Shown piece after piece: positions 59,401-64,000 of a stretch of DNA of 64,000 nt. The notes under the pieces are model-generated. The model ran no database searches. It was not told the origin of the DNA and saw only the letters and a program-made list of their open reading frames with translations. The position numbers and the translations under genes are program-made. How positions within the stretch are numbered: the first letter of the stretch is position 1; every line of letters begins with the position of its first letter. The stretch is taken from NCBI RefSeq assembly GCF_040436345.1, contig NC_133236.1, positions 17,067,466-17,131,465 of the forward strand, read 5' to 3'. The stretch comes from Pagrus major. Its lineage: Eukaryota > Chordata > Actinopteri > Spariformes > Sparidae.

Positions 59401-62400
59401 TTAGCATGCTAACAGGCTCAACTAAGATGGTGACCATACAATGCATACATGCTAAACGTCGGTTAGCATTGTGAGCTTTTTAGTATGCTGACGTGCTGAA
59501 AAATGTTTCCAATATTTTGTCCACCACATCTTAACTTGACTCAACACCTCTCCAACACAGTGTCGAACACAAAGAGAAAAAAAGAAAATGGCCCATAAAT
59601 AAAGAAAATACTGAAAACTAAAATGAATATCAGCGTGCTAACTTGCTAAACTTAAAAGGTGACTGTGGTAAACATTATAAATGCTAAACTTGCTGTTAGC
59701 ATGATGACGTACTGAAAACTGTTCCTAATATTTTGCAACAACAAAAATTTAGAAACATGTAACAAATACTTAAAATGAATGTTAGCATGCTGACATTCTC
59801 AGCTAAGGGTAAGCATAACATTATACCTGCTAAAGTTCATGTAAGCACTGACATTGTGAGCATGTTAGCATGGTGACATTAGCATGTAACTCAAAGCCTC
59901 ACTGGACCAGAAGCCAAACGCATGGCTGTTGATTCTTTGTAGTAACTAGGCTACTAAGATTAGCAACTATTGTACTCAATACATTAATTCTACCTATATT
60001 ATGAATTATTGGTACTTTTAAATGTTCAAACCAAGCTCGAAATGACTCACTCGATGTCCAGGGTCATGAAAGGGTTAGCCTGCTCTCGGTCCAGCTCGCT
60101 GTTGTAGAACAGGATCTTCTTACTGCTCACAACTATGTACTGCAGAGGAAAGGGAAACAAGGCTCGAAAGGTTAGAGGGGGGAAATGACTCAGTGGTAAT
60201 GGTGCTTACTACGAAAACAAATGTTTAGATACGAGAAACAACAGTGGACACATTACTTTTTTGTCCCAGCCAAACCGCTTTGTGTTCTTGGTGGGAAGTG
60301 AAATCCAGCCCTCCAGCCTGGAGTCTAGTGTGCAGAGAAAAAAACAGGAAGATGTTAACACAAAGAGGAGAGCAGCTTTTAATCATGCTATAAAAGAACA
60401 CCTTGACATTTTGAGCATTTGGTGGCATTTTCCTGAAAAAGACACTCAGCACTTGGAGAGGAAATGATTCCTCACTTAAACCAAAGGGCAGGAGGAAGCT
60501 ACAAGATTTCAATAACAGATTTTTCAGTAGGAACCATAAAGATAATAAGAGTCTACAGCACAACATATGGCAGGTGTCTGATGAGGAAAATGAACTAAAA
60601 TGCGGTCAATCTCCACACACAAACTTCACTCTCGGTGAAAGATTTCTCCACGTCCTCTGCAGTGGAATAAATCTGAAGAAAGCAGGCCGGGATCAAGCTG
60701 TGAGTATTCTTGTGTCCAGTGAACGTTAAAAAAGGATTAGAGCACAGCAGGGACAGAGTCAACAGAGTAGAGGGATTAGCTGAAACTTGCAAGGTTGAAC
60801 CAGGGTTGAGGCTTTTTTTTTCTCAATTTCCGTAAAAAAAACTCTGGAAATACTTTGATGGATAAATGTTATAAACCGGTATTTTCATCCCCATCCCTGG
60901 TTTGAACCTCCATGCAGGGTCACCTGCAGGTTCAGCCTCAGCGGGCTGATCATAGGTGAGGGCCAGGGGGCGTTGGCCCTGCTCCAGCCGCCCGTCATGT
61001 TCTTCCTCATCCTCATCCTCAGAGTCAGAGTCAAAGAGGGTGTGAGACGAGCGAAGGTTGGGTCTGGTGTCGATGCAGACGGATTTGTGTGTGCGCTGGT
61101 AGGTGAAGGACATTGATTCGGACGTGTGGGAGTGAGTAATGCGCACTGCGCCGGACCCCGAAGAGAGAGAGGTGAAATGAGGAGGGGGGAAAAGGAAGAA
61201 GCATAAAGAGGGAAAAGGTCAAAAACAATTGGCCTGGAAGACAAAGAGGCTCAAAGTATAAACAGAGGAAACAGCAAGAACTCAGGAAAAGAGACTGAAG
61301 AAGGAGGAACACAGGACGTACATGCAGATGTGTATTCGCTTACTGGCTGCAACATATAGGACATTAAGTGTGGGAGTAAGCCTCCTTTGTCTACCTGGGT
61401 ATCCTTCACCCATGTCCAGCTCGTTGCCACTGCTGATGCTGGTGGAGTCCAGAGAGTGAACGCTGAGGGAGGTGATCTGGCAACGAAGCTGCTCGATGTC
61501 GCTGTCTTTACTGTCCAACGCCATCTGGAGCTCCAGACGCACCTGGTTCTCTTCTGCTATCAGCTGAGTATCAGACATTAAAACACAGTTTCATCCGCAG
61601 ACTCTGGGCTGTTTACGATTCCACATCAATGTTTCTTTATGTTTCTCTTTGCTATTAAAGAAGATTTTTTCAGAAATATAGGTAAATATTTAAAGCACCT
61701 ACAAGGAACTTTTGTTTGTTGTTGGTTCTGCCGCCCCCTGTGGACGGTACGGGCACATACGCCTTGTGTCGTCAAATTCTTGATTTGACTGTTGGGTGCA
61801 TTTGTTTTGGAAATGAGTGAAAGAAAGACGCGACTCATTTAAAATACTACTTTTCTTTTTTACACAGCTGTCTGCAGGATGCATAGCGATGCAGTAATGT
61901 GTCTATTTGTGGCTATGACAGATTGATAACTGTAATATGACGATAGCGAAACAAAGTAAACGTTGTGTTTTTTTAAATGCTGCATATTTTGTGGCCTTTG
62001 CTGTCGACTGATAGGAATCCTCCTCCTTCACATCTGGAGCAGCTTCAAATTTTAATTAACAATCTTATTGATTCTGCACGGATCATTTAACATCCTACAG
62101 TGTGTCAGTACACTTCACAGAACTGGATTTAAATGTAATTGTTCTAACTCAGGGTAAAGTCCTGCCAGATGTTTCTAGAAGGGAAAAAAGTGAGATTAAA
62201 AAAAATAATAATAAAATATAAATAATCAATTAATCTGAGAATGGCAGACACTCTGCGCAGGGAATTTGGGATCCGAGAACCATTTTGCATCTTAAAAACA
62301 CAGTAAGACAGGTGTCTGATTTTGGCTCCCTAAGGAACAAAGTTTGGGCTCCCCTGTGCTAAATGTATCTATAAAGTTATCGGCCATAATTGCAGAATTG

Positions 62401-64000
62401 TAGAGCTTTTAATTAATTATTCAATGTAAAACAATAGCTTTAATGGCTTTTTACTAGCCGATAGTGGAACTGCCTTTTCTTTGTCAGTATTCCTCCTTGT
62501 TATTGTTATCGTGACTCAGTGGCCATTGTAAACGAGTCTCTTGAGTATAAATTAATTTATTTGACTGCTAAATCTTTCTTATCATCACAATTCAGTAATA
62601 AAAAGCATCAGTATCTCCCAGGAACACGTTCTTTTAGTAAATGTGGCTGTATATATACGTTATGCCGTTTATGGATTTGCCTGTGTGCAGTGTCGGCGTA
62701 CTGACCGCCTGCATATCCGTCATCTCTCTCTGGTATTTGATGATGGTGCTGTTCAGCTTCTCCTTCTCCGCTCTCAGCTCCAGCTGCAGCTTCCTGTTCT
62801 CCTTCTCCTTCCTGTGCACCTCGGTGCCGGTGCCTCTGTGGCCACCTCGCACCGTCTCCCTCCTGTTCATCACCTCGGCCAGCTTGTTGACAGCCTGGGA
62901 GGCGGAAAACACCGCAACACAAGCTTTACAGAGATCTACTTGAGATAAATCTGAATTCAGTGAATGCGGCAGGAATATCAATGCTGCTGCGGCATAGATT
63001 TTTTAAACTTGCTTCACATCTCAGTGATTTTGCCCGGAGTTCAGCACCAGCCTGCAGCTCAACATTATTCTTAACAACAGATGATGTGACATAACAGACG
63101 TCTGTGGAAAAAAAGTTAAAGTATAGAAACAATTTCCAGGGTTTCCAGACCTGTGTAGGCAGCCAGACACACACCTGAATTTTTAGTGTCCTCTCGTTCT
63201 GCAGCTGCCTTTCAAAGGACACTTTGAGTGAGTTCATGTGCTTCTCCTCCTCCTTGGCTTTCTGCAACTCTGTATAAATAGCAGAGAAGAATATTAATTC
63301 AGGGCTCGCACAGAGTTTTACTTTACAGAAGTTTTACAGAAGTAATCCACAACTTATAGTGCAGGTTTTAAAATGGACATTCTGCCCCTGATGGAGGGAC
63401 TCATGGCTGCTTTTCAGGGGATTTTCACAGCCTTCTCCCTATAAATCATCCTGATGTGTGAGAGCTTTTTAACACATTTTCCAGGACTGAGGGCAATGTC
63501 ATTCCTGTAGAAATTTGTTCTCTTTCCATGGTGCTCGTTAACTTAAAAAAGAAAAATGACACTCACGTTGCTGCATTTCTTTCAGCTGGTTGTTGAGCTC
63601 CTCCTTCTCACTGGCCAGGTTGGCCACATCCACCGTCAGAGTGCGGTTGGACTCTTCCAGCTGCGATGTGTCAGAGCAGAGGTGAGTCTCATCCATACAT
63701 ACATGATTTATACAACATATTTGAAAACAGAAGTAAATCAGTTCATTTCACATCATTTTGGCTGAAGACTTCCTGTGTCTAATCGACTCAAACTGCTCTC
63801 ACCGAGCTGATGGTGGCCTCCTTGTCGCCGAGCTCCTGTTTGTGTCTCGCCATCATGTCTTTGATCTCCAGCTCCTTCATGATCTTCTCCTTCTCCAGGT
63901 CGGAGTATTGCTCCTCCGCAATGGAGCGAGCCAGCTGCTCAGAGTCCGCCTTGGTTAAACTGGCCTCCAGCTGGGTCGTCAGGGAATCCCTGCGGAGGGA
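56446..64000 (-). CDS. rock2: Rho-associated kinase 2, C-terminal half (partial)
   Basis: This is the effector kinase of RhoA controlling actomyosin. The N-terminal kinase domain lies beyond the window. Constitutive exons are 64000-63803 (cut by the edge), 63660-63567, 63269-63175, 62894-62706, 61563-61395, 60324-60257, 60139-60051, 59261-59183, 59088-58821, 58670-58391 and 56449-56446. They give 510 residues with all phases closing. In order they encode the end of the coiled coil (SEQLARSIAEEQYSDLEKEK), the Rho-binding region (DVANLASEKEELNN), KDSDIEQLR, the first PH half (SRLEGWISLP...FHVRPVT), a C1 domain (HKGHEF...CEAC...CRRCHTKC), the second PH half (STAKELLLLANS) and a Ser/Pro-rich tail. 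STAKxLLLLANS and the tail indicate ROCK2, not ROCK1. The stop lies in a tiny final exon (AG|T TAA, giving KPS as in human); reading through the last donor would end in KPR. The fish a/b paralogue is undetermined. Confidence 0.95.
56635..57200. repeat. AAAGACTGGAAACAGG-type repeats, inverted pair, in rock2 last intron
   Basis: It starts AAATACGCTTATTCGCTTTC. Farther on, AGCTACAGCCAGCAGACA (57029-57046) is perfectly inverted by TGTCTGCTGGCTGTAGCT (57139-57156). The two halves look like oppositely oriented ends of one family. Confidence 0.7.
57552..57574. repeat. (ATC)n microsatellite
   Basis: This is a short ATC trinucleotide run in the last rock2 intron. Confidence 0.9.
59385..59900. repeat. 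three GTTAGCATGCTAAC-type modules in a rock2 intron
   Basis: AATGTTAGCATGCTAACAGG (59398), ATCAGCGTGCTAACTTGC (about 59628) and AATGTTAGCATGCTGACA (about 59779) start similar modules at roughly 150-230 bp spacing. It is a fish repeat, internally reiterated, within the intron between exons 59261-59183 and 60139-60051. Confidence 0.6.
60630..60656 (-). other. rock2: candidate 27-nt rock2 microexon
   Basis: The acceptor is CACTGCAG|AGG and the donor is GAGA|GTGAAG. The 27 nt are phase 1 at both ends, so inclusion keeps frame and would add the nine residues EDVEKSFTE before the PH domain. A stronger-looking acceptor (CTTTCTTCAG) 16 nt upstream would put a stop in frame. This is a weak prediction. 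Confidence 0.25.
60924..61145 (-). other. rock2: candidate optional rock2 exon (74 codons)
   Basis: The acceptor is CCGGCGCAG|TG and the donor is CTGCAG|GTGACC. The 222 nt are phase 1 at both ends and stay open in the rock2 frame, while the flanking exons 61395 and 60324 also join directly in frame. The product is hydrophilic, with an acidic run (DSDSEDEDEEE) after THKSVCIDTRPNLRSSHT. Its position just before the PH domain is reminiscent of the muscle-enriched mammalian ROCK2m insert (57 residues, from memory), but I could not compare sequences. Confidence 0.6.
61590..62705 (-). other. rock2 intron, nothing else seen
   Basis: This is an AT-rich intron between exons 62894-62706 and 61563-61395, with short open frames only. 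The donor is GCG|GTCAGT and the acceptor is ACTCAG. Confidence 0.6.

Noticed and set aside
62641-62948. Leu/Ser-rich open frames on the plus strand
   Set aside because: They are antisense to the rock2 coiled-coil exon 62894-62706.

Overview
This is nuclear DNA of a teleost fish, probably a percomorph. The evidence is split vertebrate genes with canonical GT/AG introns, clear orthologues of HPCAL1, PDIA6, KCNF1 and ROCK2, and many short interspersed repeat families of the kind common in ray-finned fish. From memory, these four genes lie in the same order and orientation on human chromosome 2p25 (HPCAL1 +, PDIA6 -, KCNF1 +, ROCK2 -), so this is a conserved synteny block. No prokaryotic, viral or CRISPR features were seen.

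Layout. Bases 1-5700 are AT-rich, repeat-bearing and gene-free. Bases 5760-6396 are CpG-richer and hold several good splice donors; this may be the noncoding first exon and promoter of hpcal1. hpcal1 (+, coding 15210-19976, 3 coding exons, 193 aa) ends tail-to-tail with pdia6 (-, coding 28278-22292, 13 exons, 439 aa, C-terminal KDEL). Their best polyadenylation signals cross each other near 21.7 kb. The pdia6 promoter carries an exact ER-stress response element. A single-exon kcnf1 (+, 31349-32848, 499 aa) follows. About 15 kb without a recognisable gene comes next (33.8-48.1 kb); it holds old repeats, a decayed Tc1-like transposase fragment, two blocks of a degenerate TTAGCTA-rich repeat and some repeat-poor stretches that could be regulatory. 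Then come two tandem minus-strand leucine-rich-repeat genes resembling leucine-rich alpha-2-glycoprotein (lrg1-like; 335 and 332 aa). Each has a short 5'UTR intron just before the start codon. The window ends in the 3' half of rock2 (-, 64000-56446, truncated by the window edge). It shows the end of the coiled coil and Rho-binding region, the PH domain split by a C1 domain, and two phase-compatible candidate optional exons before the PH domain.

The genes are not an operon; they are independent vertebrate transcription units: a neuronal calcium sensor (hpcal1), an ER disulfide isomerase (pdia6), an electrically silent Kv subunit (kcnf1), two predicted secreted glycoproteins (lrg1-like) and a RhoA effector kinase (rock2). 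I assembled exons by hand from splice sites and reading-phase arithmetic. Every junction of pdia6, hpcal1 and the visible rock2 model closes in frame. I found no clearly new biological system. The most useful leads are the rock2 optional exons, the paired ERSE-like sites, the tandem lrg1-like genes at a conserved synteny break, and candidate noncoding elements at 42-45 kb.
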